Counted from the stretch's first letter, positions 9,701 through 20,530 are shown. The stretch is 64,000 bases of DNA from Schistocerca nitens (GCF_023898315.1 NC_064622.1:270497503-270561502); one strand, 5' to 3'. Program-made: numbers and translations. Notes: generated by a model not told the origin, from the letters alone.

Positions 9701-10011
9701 AAGTACTATAAGAGAGATGGTCGAACACCTCCAAATGCAACTGTTGAAGAAAAAATGTTCTATATATTGAACCGTGAGCAGGTGAATACTGTCGCGGGAC
9801 AGTACAAAGTCTCTGATTTTGAACGGTCCATCGGATTTTCCGGGAAAAAGACGTCCGCGTAAAAAAGCTGCTGAGTGTATTCGTAAAGCTACGGTTCTCC
9901 GTAATGCGTTGCCGCACCTCCTCGTGGGAGGGAATTCCGCAGGCTGCACCCGGACGCACGAAAGTTTTCACAATGCTACGTTTATCCTTAATGCGTTGCC
10001 GCACTTGGTTG

Positions 10012-10156
10012 ATTTGGGGGAGGGGACTAAACAGCGAGATCATCGCTCCCATCGGATTAGGGAAGGATGGGGAAGGGAGTCGCCGGACGCGGGTTTGAAC
10101 AGTTGTCCTCCCGAATCCGAGTCCAGTGTGCTAACCACTGCGCCACTTCGCTGGGT
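10012..10156 (-). repeat. SINE-C, internally deleted
   Basis: Contains GGGGACTAAACAGCGAGATC, the ATCGGATTAGGGAAGGATGG core, and the head TTGAACAGTTGTCCTCCCGA to GCGCCACTTCGCTGGGT. The central AATGCCGGGATGG body seen in other copies is missing. Confidence 0.75.
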
Positions 10157-12580
10157 CATTCCGCAGTTATCTGCACCAACAACGCACTATCTGCTTACTC
10201 ATCTAGCACATACACTACATAATTGTGATCGAATCTCAATTGACGCTACCTTCTCTGCGTTGGGAAACTTTATAACAGATCTACTCCCGCTCTTGGTGGG
10301 AGGAAATATTAGTGTCGTTATGTTTAATCGTCAGAGTCGGCATCAGAATACATAATCTTTCATACGGTACCCACATCCTGAATATCCCACGCACACGCAT
10401 CCGCTTTCGCAATGTACGACATATCATCTACTGCTGGTGTGGGAAATTTACTTCCTGGAGATCCTATCATATAGTAACGATAAATGTTCCCTGTTCATAT
10501 TTAGTATTACTTCAATTGTGCTAGTAGGTGGGAAAAGAGGGAGAATGAAAACGGTGCCAGTTCAAATCTCACACTTCTCGGAAAGTGCCAAAGAAGACAC
10601 CATGTTAAACATCACCAAAGGACAGCCAACAAAGTGTGATATGCCCTCATACCATAAGACCCCGAAGATAATTTTGCATTTGATCCATGTGTTATTCAGA
10701 CGCCGCTGAAAAAAGAGGTTATTTGTCTGTAAATAGTCCGAGGGCGATGTTTCAGCGGGTGACACTCTCAAACCCTTTCCGACCATCAAGACTGAGACTG
10801 TCCGTGGTTTCCCTAAATGACATCGTCCGAATGCCTAAAGAGCCATCAAGAAGACCACGGGTGCTTCCTTCTAGTCCAGCTGAGGTATTGCTCTGGTGAC
10901 TAGACGCTGAACTTCAATTAAGCGGTGGGATGGTGAAAAGCTGAATATAGCTTTCGATAGAGATCGCTTGCATCGCGGTCGTATAATCTGTGATGGAATA
11001 TGCCACATTATATGATTCAGTTCAGACAGAACATTCAGGGGAAATGAAAAATAAGCATTGGGAAGCACTAACACTACAAAGCTTTTACGTGACTAATTTA
11101 TGTCTGCAGCAAATACTGTAGAACTTAATTACACTTCTGTAAGGCTTCCATCAAAGGTTTTCACTCTTTTGGTCAAATACAGCTTTCGGATCTCACGCTG
11201 TGGCCATAAGCGTACATTTCTGCTTGGCGTTTCGTTTCCTGCTGTGGAAGATTGCCTCATAAATTATCGGCATAAGTATTTCAAATCTTCGACGTTAAAT
11301 ACTACGAAAAGACAATAGGTCGAGCATACTGCTGTTTGCAATAGAAAGAGCAGTTTAACTGCTTATTTGTTGGAAACAAAAAAGCTGTCAGTAGCAGAAC
11401 AAGCGCTGCAACCAGGAGACCATCAAGTACGTTCTCGGGAATTAGGATATATTCAGGTCTAACAACTATCCGGAAAAAATATATAGACGAGCAACAGAAC
11501 TTCAGCAGGAAGATAGGAGGGCTCATACTAGACAATTTGATGGACTTTACGTTAAATACGACAAATCACATCAATTCATTAGCTGCAGATCGGCGCAAGT
11601 CTCGGATCTTTGATAGCTTTCAGGTGCTATGCAGATGCGAATGAAGTGTTAGGATATTCTCCCTATTGTCGCCAGCAAACTGTTCGAAGTACTGGTTTTT
11701 GGAAGCAGCAGTTGATATCGAAAAATTTAAGCATCGATCTCTAGAGCTACTGAAGATATTTCCCTGCAGGTGATGAAACGTTAGACTGAAAATAACGCCT
11801 AAGGTCACGGCTTGAGCACCTAACGCTAGGTTTCACAAACAATATATCAGATTCGTAAATACATTTTTCTGCAAAAAAAATGTGATTTTCTCTTGTCCAC
11901 GTTTATTTCCAAAAGTGTAATGCCATGATCCGAGAATAAACGGTATTTTGCGTCGAGGCGTTTCTACGAACAATACGACGGTACACAGGTACATATGTGC
12001 GATTCGCGAGAGGTTCACAGAAACTGAAAAATATGTACTAGCAGGCGCTCGTGCAAATATGCTTAGTACCTCCTGAAAAACTTTTTAAATATCAATAAAG
12101 AATCTAAGGAACATCTAACAGTCGTCCAAATACAATTCTCGCAGGGGTAATGAATTGAAGATTAGAATGATAACGATTTACACAGTCAAAAAAGCAAACA
12201 TCCTTACTGTATCACATCCTATGAATCGAATGGATCGAAGCATCAGCACACAAGTGCCCTCTATCACACAAAGTAGGGCCATATGATGTTACTGACGATC
12301 TATTCGTGTACGGCTTAAGCCACTGGGAGGTGAGTGAAATCTTGTTCGGACCGCGGGCTGTTCGTGAAACACACTGGGCAGCTTGCGCGTGGTTTTTAAG
12401 CTTAATTTCGATAGGTCTATTCAAGTGTCGGGCTATTTCCTCACTTCCGCCACATAAACATGTCACATAAACAAAGTGCGAGATCGTGTGGATCAAAATT
12501 TACAAATTTCGTGACAGATCACGTACACGTGATTTCTCGTAACAAATTAGTTGACGGACTCGTAAGATAATTGAACAGCT
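10157..12580. other. long stretch without a recognised gene
   Basis: About 2.4 kb of AT-rich sequence with frames under 100 codons on both strands, no RT, transposase or RNA motif and no SINE tail. It could be old decayed repeats or unique intergenic DNA. Confidence 0.4.
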
Positions 12581-12585
12581 AGCAG

Positions 12586-13215
12586 AAATTGTATTGAAAA
12601 AGGACGAACCGTCCACGTAACATACGTAGACCTAGAAAAAACGTGGAAGTGTGCCATTACATAAGTTGTGGCTGAGCACGAGGAACAATTTTGTAATGGT
12701 CTACGTTCATGCAGTCTGAGCCTTACATCGGGATGTACCAACTCGGTGAAAGTAAGTAATGTGCTGTCAATGGAATTTCATATTGGCAAAGGGTTGTTCA
12801 CTGGATCCCCAGGTATTTAAAATTAATCTGGGGGAAATATTAAATCCATAGAAAAGTAAGATGGAAATGTCATTGGCAGATGATAAGAGTATACCCTCTC
12901 CTTTTACCTGATGACAGGTGATAAATGCCGAAGATAGTGTCGACTTTCGCTATAAACTGAGGAAGCTGATTGAAGAAAATGACAACTGGGAGTTACAAAT
13001 GAATGCAAAGAAAACAAAGAACCTAACTATATGCAACGAACAGTACTTGACACAAAAGAACTGAAAAGAGACCATGGATGCCTACCGCATGCAAATGTCA
13101 GGATCCTAAAGAGCGATCTACAAACGATGGGACTGAACCCTGAAATGACTCAGATACGTTCGGAATGGTGTAATAACTGTAGGAGGGGCGATCTCAAGAG
13201 ACATGGAAAATTCGG
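12586..13215 (+). pseudogene. non-LTR reverse transcriptase relic
   Basis: Reading in shifting frames: CIEKGRTVHVTYVDLEKTWK (RT motif around YVDLEKA, 12594-12653), then LADDKS (an FADD-box relic near 12875), EENDNWELQMNAKKTKNLTI (about 12970-13030) and a C-terminal trace to DMENSA near 13215. Order and spacing match an APE-type LINE. Several stops and shifts. The (AAT)n at its 3' end became the target of the R4-like element. Confidence 0.65.
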
Positions 13216-13222
13216 CATAGAA

Positions 13223-13223
<1 letters not shown>

Positions 13224-13261
<38 letters not shown>
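13224..13261. repeat. (AAT)n microsatellite at 5' edge of R4-like element
   Basis: About 13 copies of AAT. A second short AAT run (17003-17016) lies at the element's other end, so the element appears to sit inside a TAA repeat. Confidence 0.95.
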
Positions 13262-13262
<1 letters not shown>

Positions 13263-13416
13263 GGCCTCCGGTATGTTCTGCCAGTCGTAAAAGGCGACGA
13301 AAAGAACAAGCCACTAATAGGGCTAACCCCCCTTTTAGTGTGATGAGTTGGTTCAGGACAGACCTAAAGAAGCCTCGGACAAGCGCAGTCATGGTCGGGG
13401 ACGACGCTTGAACCCT

Positions 13417-14328
13417 ATGCCCGCCCACAATGGTAACGACACTGCTAGCCAACTGGAAAATGATTTAAATCCAAATAGAGGTGTTTTGCAGGATATGCTT
13501 CCTGCAACCACCCTAAAAGGAAAACAAAGACAGAGGATGAGATGGTCAGATGAAGTTAATCGGCACCTCATGTTCTGCTATTACCAAGCAACAAACCTAG
13601 GAATCAACACAACTGGATACAGATCACAAGTATACACAACATTTATTACCAGATACCCAGAATTAAAATTTTTAACAGAACAACGACTAGCTGATCAGAT
13701 CCGTGTAATAATCAAAAATAACAGGATACCCCAGTCAGAATTAGAAAACATCAAACAACAAGTACAACAAATACTGGAACAAAATAATGTGCAATCAGAA
13801 GAAGAAGAAAATACAGTAATGGACTCAAACATCCCAGAGCAAACAAACAAAGAACAACACGTATCAATTAAACAATCAGAGGAAAACGAAATCTTAAGAC
13901 AGCCACCAGAACAAGTACAAATAGAACACGAAGTAACACACATGTTAGATATAGAAGAAAAATTTCAGCTGACATATATAGAATACAAAGACACAAAAAC
14001 AGACATAAGACCATTCTTGCATAGACCGCCAAATAACCCACAAGTCGAAACAACAATAAAAACTATCAACACAATCATACACAACAAAATAAATGAAAAC
14101 ACCACTATGGAAGAGTTACAACTACTGGTTTGTATAGGAGCACTCACTACACTAAATATACACACTAGGCAGAGATCAGAACCAACCAACACACAGAAGA
14201 AACCCACAAAACCAGCATGGCAACACAGGCTACAGATCAGAATAGAAAAACTGAGAAAAGACATCGGACAGCTAACACAATTTATAAGAAATGAAATGTC
14301 AGAAAAAAAAACGAAAAAGGTTAGGTAA
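13417..14328 (+). CDS. R4-like polyprotein, N-terminal part
   Basis: First ATG of the frame is at 13417 (MPAHNGNDTASQLENDLNPN). RMRWSDEVNRHLMFCYYQAT near residue 41 looks like a Myb/SANT-type DNA-binding helix set. A long Gln/Glu/Asn-rich linker follows, then a basic helix region (RLQIRIEKLRKDIGQLTQFI). The frame ends KKTKKVR at 14328, just after a run of nine A at 14303-14311. The +1 frame continues KKKRKRLGKISQEEAIEQLD to 14482, so an extra A probably caused the break. Probable role: targeting and RNA or DNA binding for the polymerase downstream. Confidence 0.72.
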   Translation: MPAHNGNDTASQLENDLNPNRGVLQDMLPATTLKGKQRQRMRWSDEVNRHLMFCYYQATNLGINTTGYRSQVYTTFITRYPELKFLTEQRLADQIRVIIKNNRIPQSELENIKQQVQQILEQNNVQSEEEENTVMDSNIPEQTNKEQHVSIKQSEENEILRQPPEQVQIEHEVTHMLDIEEKFQLTYIEYKDTKTDIRPFLHRPPNNPQVETTIKTINTIIHNKINENTTMEELQLLVCIGALTTLNIHTRQRSEPTNTQKKPTKPAWQHRLQIRIEKLRKDIGQLTQFIRNEMSEKKTKKVR

Positions 14329-14526
14329 AATCTCACAAGAAGAAGCGATAGAGCAATTAGATGAAAAGAAGCAGAAATTACAAGCATTGGCCAAACGACT
14401 TAGAAGATACAAAAAAGTGAAAATAGAAGGAAACAAAACCAAACATTCAACACAAACCAAAAGAAATTTTACCAGACAATAGATAACACACACATTAAAA
14501 TAGACAATCCACCAAACATAACAGAA

Positions 14527-16905
14527 ATGGAACACTTCTGGAGCAACATATGGTCAAACCCGGTACAACATAACAGGCATGTACGGTGGATACAAGCAGA
14601 AACAGGCACATACAAGTTGATACCACAAATGCCTGAAGTAAAAATTTTGCAACATGAAGTCACCCAAGCAATTAATTCTACTCACAATCGGAAAGCCCCT
14701 GGAAAAGATAAAATAGCAAATTTCTGGCTAAAGAAGTTCACCTCAACACATTCACATCTAACTAAATTATTTAACAGTTACATTGCAGACCCATACACAT
14801 TCCCTGATTCACTTACACATGGAATAACTTATCTGAAACCTAAAGATCAAGCAGACACAGCGAACCCAGCTAAATATCGCCCCATAACATGCCTACCAAC
14901 AATATACAAAATATTAACTTCAGTCATTACACAGAAATTATTGACACATACAACACAGAACAAAATTATAAATGAAGAACAAAAAGTCTGTTGCAAAGGA
15001 GCACGAGGATGTAAAGAGCAACTGATAATAGATGCAGAAGTGACATATCAAGCTAAAACTAAACAATGGTCGCTACACTACGCATACATTGATTACCAAA
15101 AAGCTTTTGATAGTGTACCCCACTCATGGTTACTACAAATACTGGAATTATACAAAGTAGATCCTAAATTGATACAGTTCCTTAACATAGTAATGAAAAA
15201 TTGGAAAACCACACTTAATATCCAAATAAATTCAAATATCATCACATCACAGCCAATACAGATTAAGCGTGGAATATACCAAGGAGACTCATTAAGTCCT
15301 TTCTGGTTCTGCCTTGCTCTGAACCCACTATCCAACATGCTAAATAATACAAATTATGGATACAATATTACTGGAACATACCCACACAAAATCACACATT
15401 TGCTATACATGGATGATCTAAAACTACTGGCAGCAACAAATCAACAACTCAACCAATTACTAAAGATAACAGAAGTATTCAGCAATGATATAAATATGGC
15501 TTTTGGAACAGACAAATGTAAGAAAAATAGCATAGTCAAGGGAAAACACACTAAACAAGAAGATTACATAATGGATAACCACAGCGACTGCATAGAAGCG
15601 ATGGAAAAAACAGATGCCTATAAATATCTAGGATACAGGCAAAAAATAGGAATAGATAATACAAATATTAAAGAAGAACTGAAAGAAAAATATAGACAAA
15701 GACTAACAAAAATACTGAAAACAGAACTGACAGCAAGAAACAAGACAAAAGCTATAAATACTTATGCTATACTAATATTGACCTACTCATTTGGAGTAGT
15801 GAAATGGAGTAACACAGATCTAGAAGCACTCAATACACCTACACGATCACAATGCCACAAATATAGAATACATCACATACATTCAGCAACAAAAAGATTG
15901 ACATTAAGCAGAAAGGAAGGAGGAAGGGGATTTATCGACATAAAAAACCTACATTATGGACAGGTAGACAATTTAAGAAAATTCTTTCTAGAACGCGCAG
16001 AAACTAGCAAAATACACAAAGCAATCACTCATATAAATACATCGGCTACACCACTGCAATTTCATAACCACTTCTACAACCCTTTAGATCACATAACATC
16101 AACAGATACGAAGAAAGTAAATTGGAAAAAGAAAACACTACATGGCAAGCACCCGTATCATCTAACACAGCCACACATCGATCAAGACGCATCCAACACA
16201 TGGCTAAGAAAATGCAATATATACAGTGAGACAGAAGGATTCATGATTTCAATACAAGATCAAACAATAAACACCAGATATTACAGCAAGCATATTATTA
16301 AAGATCCCAATACCACAACAGATAAATGCAGACTTTGCAAACAACAAATAGAAACAGTAGATCACATAACAAGCGGATGTACAATACTAGCAAATACAGA
16401 ATACCCCAGAAGACATGACAATGTAGCAAAAATAATACATCAACAGCTTGCCTTACAACATAAACTTATAAAACAACACGTTCCCACATATAAGTATGCA
16501 CCACAAAATGTACTGGAGAATGATGAATACAAATTATACTGGAACAGAACCATTATAACAGATAAAACAACACCACATAACAAACCTGACATCATACTCA
16601 CCAATAAAAAGAAGAAATTAACACAACTAATCGAAATATCCATACCCAATACAACAAATATACAAAAGAAAACAGGAGAAAAAATTGAAAAATACATCCA
16701 ACTGGCTGAGGAAGTCGAGGACATGTGGCATCAGGATAAAGTTGACATTATACCAATTATACTATCAACTACAGGAGCCATACCACACAATATCCACCAG
16801 AACATCAATGCAATACAGCTACATCCAAATTTATGTATACAACTACAGAAATCTGTAATTATTGATACATGTTCAATTACCCGAAAGTTCCTAAATGCAA
16901 TATAA
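14527..16905 (+). CDS. R4-like reverse transcriptase and restriction-like endonuclease
   Basis: 792 codons; the same frame is open upstream to about 14417, where a second A-run indel returns it to the frame of the N-terminal part. RT landmarks: RKAPGKDKIANFWLKKF, YRPITCLPTIYKILTSVI, YIDYQKAFDSVPHSWL (about residue 187, catalytic Asp), GIYQGDSLSPFWFCLALNPL (about 250), LLYMDDLKLLA (about 290, catalytic Asp pair), DAYKYLGY (about 360). A CCHC knuckle CRLCKQQIETVDHITSGC lies near 600. The restriction-like endonuclease follows (KPDIILTNKKKK then LIEISIP, residues 684-708). It would nick the target and prime reverse transcription there. YMDD instead of FADD points to the R4/Dong/Rex6 lineage. Confidence 0.88.
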   Translation: MEHFWSNIWSNPVQHNRHVRWIQAETGTYKLIPQMPEVKILQHEVTQAINSTHNRKAPGKDKIANFWLKKFTSTHSHLTKLFNSYIADPYTFPDSLTHGITYLKPKDQADTANPAKYRPITCLPTIYKILTSVITQKLLTHTTQNKIINEEQKVCCKGARGCKEQLIIDAEVTYQAKTKQWSLHYAYIDYQKAFDSVPHSWLLQILELYKVDPKLIQFLNIVMKNWKTTLNIQINSNIITSQPIQIKRGIYQGDSLSPFWFCLALNPLSNMLNNTNYGYNITGTYPHKITHLLYMDDLKLLAATNQQLNQLLKITEVFSNDINMAFGTDKCKKNSIVKGKHTKQEDYIMDNHSDCIEAMEKTDAYKYLGYRQKIGIDNTNIKEELKEKYRQRLTKILKTELTARNKTKAINTYAILILTYSFGVVKWSNTDLEALNTPTRSQCHKYRIHHIHSATKRLTLSRKEGGRGFIDIKNLHYGQVDNLRKFFLERAETSKIHKAITHINTSATPLQFHNHFYNPLDHITSTDTKKVNWKKKTLHGKHPYHLTQPHIDQDASNTWLRKCNIYSETEGFMISIQDQTINTRYYSKHIIKDPNTTTDKCRLCKQQIETVDHITSGCTILANTEYPRRHDNVAKIIHQQLALQHKLIKQHVPTYKYAPQNVLENDEYKLYWNRTIITDKTTPHNKPDIILTNKKKKLTQLIEISIPNTTNIQKKTGEKIEKYIQLAEEVEDMWHQDKVDIIPIILSTTGAIPHNIHQNINAIQLHPNLCIQLQKSVIIDTCSITRKFLNAI

Positions 16906-16926
16906 CACATACCGTACAGTTAAAAG

Positions 16927-16986
16927 GAAGTGACGCCTGATCAAGGTCCGCGTCACTTTCCATTTTTAACCAGACTTAACGTCTGA
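16927..16986 (+). other. paired hairpins in R4-like 3' UTR
   Basis: Stem GGAAGTGACGC (16927-16937) pairs with GCGTCACTTTCC (16951-16962) with one bulge. A second stem CAGAC (16972-16976) pairs with GTCTG (16982-16986). In R2-group elements the 3' UTR RNA is bound by the polymerase to start target-primed synthesis, so these are candidate recognition structures. Confidence 0.6.
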
Positions 16987-17016
16987 GAAAGTAAAGAAAA
17001 AAATAATAATAATAAT

Positions 17017-18070
17017 TGTTCTACGAGCGACTGGGCCGTATTGGATTATGCAAAGCTATTATGTTTCAATCTTTGGAGTTTCCAAGCAGCCCTCATTTTA
17101 CCTCTGTGGATTCTTTTTCTTTCTTCTGCCAGTTTGCCCCTGACCCAATGGTACCTTCTTTTACTGGCAGTACGTACCATTTGTTAAGTCTTTGTCTCTA
17201 TAAATTTCTGTTGGGAATGTCTGGTGGACTTATATGAGCCTTTTTCTAAATTATTTTTGACCTGTTGGACCCAGATTACAGTTTAAAGTCGTTCTTGAAC
17301 GTCGCGATTTTGTGCGTGAACCTTGTTGTTAGGAGTTTGTGGATATCCCCATAAAATTTCAATCTTCTTTTTCTGGTGTTTACCGTGAGATTAGATAGTT
17401 TTTAATTTTTATCATTATTACTATTACAAAGAAAACTGAGTACATGGCGGAGAGTGATGGCGAACCGTATAATTTAAATGCTTGGAATTTAGTTATTTAA
17501 CGTTGTTGTTCTTTTAACATCTAGTTGTAACGATATTTGCGAATGGACAGGACGTACACGATATTAAAAAGAAGATTGGGCAAAATAAACGTGTCATTTG
17601 ACAAACTCAATCCTCTGGACTAATAAGACCACAAATAAAATGAAAAACATTATACACAAAATAATAGGAGAAAACATATGTATATATTGATCAATAATGT
17701 AGAAAATAAGCTAGAGAGAAAAAGATCCACTGTTATTCAGGGAAATGAATTACTGAAGACCAAGTGCTAGAATCTCAAGTTTAGACTCCCATCAGAAAGA
17801 AAGAAAGAAACAAACAAACAAACAAACAGAAAAATTATGGAAATGAATGGGGACGTAATGGAAGACAATAGATAGCCAAAGAAGATAGAAAAAGGAAACG
17901 AGGCCGTCCATCTAACGCATGTGTGACAGATGTCAAGAAAGCTATGGAACGCCACGAATCTCCAAGGGGAGGAGGGGGGGGGGGCGAGATTGGGAAGACT
18001 GTTCACTAAGGAGGTTGACTGGGGAAAAACTTCATTTGCCGTTTGAATGTCAAGCCTCTAAATCAGAAAC
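17017..18070. other. no gene recognised
   Basis: AT-rich flank of the R4-like insertion with a GAAAGAAAGAAACAAACAAA tract near 17795-17825 and a G-run near 17973-17983. Frames are short and low-complexity. Confidence 0.4.
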
Positions 18071-18082
18071 ATACAGCAGTTG

Positions 18083-18385
18083 AAACTTCCTGGCAGATTA
18101 AAACTGTGTGCCCGACCGAGACTCGAACTCGGGACCTTTGCCTTTCGCGGCAAGTGCTCTACCAACTGAGCTACCGAAGCACGACTCACGCCCGGTACTC
18201 ACAGCTTTACTTCTGCCAGTATCTCGTCTCCTACCTTCCAAACTTTACAGAAGCTCTCCTGCGAAACTTGCAGAACTAGCACTCCTGAAAGAAAGGATGT
18301 TGCGGAGACATGGCTTAGCCACATCCTGGGGGATGTTTCCAGAATGAGATTTTCACTCCGCTGCAGGGTGAAAATCTCATTCTGG
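18083..18385 (-). repeat. SINE-H (Ala-tRNA-like head) with 12-bp target duplication
   Basis: ATACAGCAGTTG occurs at 18071-18082 and 18386-18397, a perfect target duplication. The head, read minus, has TAGCTCAGTTGGTAGAGCAC (A box) and GAGTTCGAGTCTCGG (B box) next to the terminus CTGCCAGGAAGTTTC. The far end is a strong hairpin: CAGAATGAGATTTTCAC pairs with GTGAAAATCTCATTCTG at about 18341-18384. Confidence 0.9.
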
Positions 18386-19129
18386 ATACAGCAGTTGTCT
18401 GCAAGATGAGGAAAAAATGTAGCCAAACCTTTCTTGGCGCTGTCTCCGCATCTTCTGCGGTTGGCCATCCTCCAGTCGACCAGAACGACAGTACGGTGCC
18501 GCTGCTTCCGATGACGGTTCGGCACATGATGCCTCCTCTGCTATAACGACGCCCTTCCTTTCCTCCTCCTCCTCTGTAGCTCTTCGGCCGCCTCTGGCCA
18601 CCTTCTTACGGAAAGCCTCGATGTTCCGTCTTCCTGCACTACAGCTGGGATTCTCAAGGGACACTTTGCGAATCTCGTTCTTTGATGTTTCTCCAGTGTT
18701 TGACTCGTGCTCCTGGTTCACCTCGATGTCCTCTTGGGCACTGTTATTCCTATTTTCTCCCTCCTCCTGGTCTTTTCTTTCCGTCTTCTTCGCACTCCCA
18801 CTTCCTACGGCGCTGGCGACCTCTTGCGTCTTCTGATGGTGCCGCTCCACTTGGTGGTGATCCCGTACGAGCTTTAGTGACTCTGTGCGCTCTCTTCGGC
18901 TCTCCCGGAAGGACCTCCTCTCTAGACTCTTGCTGTTCTCAAACTCCGGAACCCCGAGAACCGACTCGCTCACCCTTCTGGCGCGATCCGCGTCTCTCCC
19001 GTAGATTACTACGAACCTCCAGTCTGTGCACAGCACGTGCAGGAAACGCACCTCGGACAGCCGACAGTCTCCGCAACGTACCCACGTAATCATAATTGTC
19101 TCTCTGAGCAGACTGCCGAGCATCTGCAT
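18377..19129 (-). CDS. charged 250-codon ORF, status unknown
   Basis: An uninterrupted frame in a locally GC-rich block (about 18400-19270) that matches no repeat family I recognise. It begins MQMLGSLLRETIMITWVRCG, continues through FLHVLCTDWRFVVIYGRDAD, then becomes highly charged (Glu/Lys/Arg runs) to the end. The last ~5 codons lie in SINE-H flanking DNA. On this strand TTTCATGCAG at about 19125 resembles a splice acceptor, and AGAAGG/GTGAGC at about 18972-18977 resembles a donor, so the region could instead hold a ~150-base exon. No domain identified. Confidence 0.25.
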   Translation of the reverse strand: MQMLGSLLRETIMITWVRCGDCRLSEVRFLHVLCTDWRFVVIYGRDADRARRVSESVLGVPEFENSKSLERRSFRESRRERTESLKLVRDHHQVERHHQKTQEVASAVGSGSAKKTERKDQEEGENRNNSAQEDIEVNQEHESNTGETSKNEIRKVSLENPSCSAGRRNIEAFRKKVARGGRRATEEEEERKGVVIAEEASCAEPSSEAAAPYCRSGRLEDGQPQKMRRQRQERFGYIFSSSCRQLLYPE

Positions 19130-19499
19130 GAAACAACAACTGGAGTGTCTGACAGGTAGAAGATGGATTTGTATGAGCTCAACACACGGCCCTTTCTTAT
19201 CTTTCCGATATCGCTCGAGTGCGGGGAGAAGATGGCCGGTTCCAGAGCCGCGCGCCGAGCAGGCGTGTTAGCGGGCTAGTTTCCAGAACAAAAACAAGAT
19301 AACAGCTATCCGGAATACGCGCTGGCAGCAAAGCGACGACACGTCCCACAGCAACGTTGTGTCACACGGTAGGGACAGGACACAACACGTCTGTATTGTT
19401 AACGACAACTTAGAATCTCGGCGAAACGGAAAAAAATATGCAGGAGTTATCTAGAGCGTAAGTTTCCTATATCGAAGATAAAACATCACGCACTACGAA

Positions 19500-19501
<2 letters not shown>

Positions 19502-19558
<57 letters not shown>
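19502..19558. repeat. (GT)n microsatellite
   Basis: About 28 uninterrupted GT units. Confidence 0.97.
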
Positions 19559-19562
<4 letters not shown>

Positions 19563-19861
19563 TCAGCGTCTGTTCTTCTGAGCTACACATCAAACACGAT
19601 GTTGTATTGTAGGAGCAGACAATTTATAAAATAATAAATAAAAAAGATTGCTCAAATATTCAGGAAGAAGACAGCTGTGGATGACCGTTCCTTGTCAATG
19701 TCGACCTTTTGGATCAACAATGGAATATAGAAGCTCGTCTGCGAGTATGAGAGAGGACCTGATTGTGGCTATGAATATGAGGAGAACTATTACAACAGTT
19801 TTCGTTTTTTTTCCGCTAAATGTATTCAGAAAACACGATTTCTGTCTCTGTGAAACACTTT

Positions 19862-19964
19862 AACTATAAACTGTAAAACAGATGTTTCGGCCGTATTACA
19901 GCGGCCTTGCCCTGAGGAAGGCCATCGTAATACGGCCGAAACGTCGGTTTTATAGTTTATAATT
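19862..19964. repeat. inverted repeat with GGCCGAAACGTCGG motif
   Basis: Left arm (19862-19898) contains TTTCGGCCGTATTA; right arm (about 19928-19964) contains TAATACGGCCGAAAC, flanked by AACTATAAA/TTTATAGTT. The loop holds CCTGAGGAAGGCC, a near match to a hammerhead CTGATGA box. This style of sequence occurs in Penelope-like element ends; the identity here is inferred. Confidence 0.65.
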
Positions 19965-20518
19965 AAAGTATTGTAAACAATGACGCGACACAACACGCAG
20001 AATGAATTTAATCATCATGACATCGGCCGCGGAAGTCTTTAGTTATGTCCTGACTTCTTTCAGTTAACTGTCGGAAGCCAACACTCTGAACTCCAATACT
20101 AAAATGAACCTATTAGGTTACGTGTCGTCAACTATCATACCAGACGCTAATTTATCGTCTAAGAAATAAAACACAAATCGCAAATACACACGGCTTACCT
20201 AAGAACAAAAGAAAAAATTAATGCTAAGCAAAAGCAAACCAGAATTCGGCAGTCTCAGAATCACGAATGACACTCCACGATAAACTTCCTGTGCTACACG
20301 AGGCCGTGCATAAGAGACAGTTTAAGAAGTTGAACAGGCCTCCTTAGTCCTAGATTCACTAAAGTCATACTCCGCACTGAAACCTAGTGTCGTTCCTTAT
20401 AAAGCTGATCTGAATCCTATTGCTGAACATCATCGACGATCAGAGGTCATAAAGTGCTCTAGGACACACATGTGACCAGATATCTGTAAGTACTACGTCT
20501 GGTGAGATGACGACTAGG
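19965..20518. other. no gene recognised
   Basis: AT-rich sequence without frames or repeats I recognise. Confidence 0.4.
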
Positions 20519-20530
20519 GAACAAATGATG

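Larger units (their letters stand above)
13262..17016 (+). mobile_element. R4/Dong-like non-LTR retrotransposon, near full length
   Basis: A 5' untranslated leader of about 155 bp (GGCCTCCGGTATGTTCTGCC), one long coding region, and a 3' untranslated region of about 100 bp with two hairpins, ending in AATAATAATAAT. TAA repeats bound both ends. Coding capacity has a Myb-like N terminus, reverse transcriptase with YMDD, a CCHC zinc knuckle and a restriction-like endonuclease, the arrangement of the R2/R4/NeSL group rather than APE-type LINEs. Dong of Bombyx is known to use TAA repeats. Two one-base indels break the frame. Confidence 0.88.

Noticed and set aside
13118-13452. Minus-strand frames with poly-Ile or poly-Leu
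   Set aside because: By-products of (AAT)n at the R4-like 5' edge; no other coding signal.
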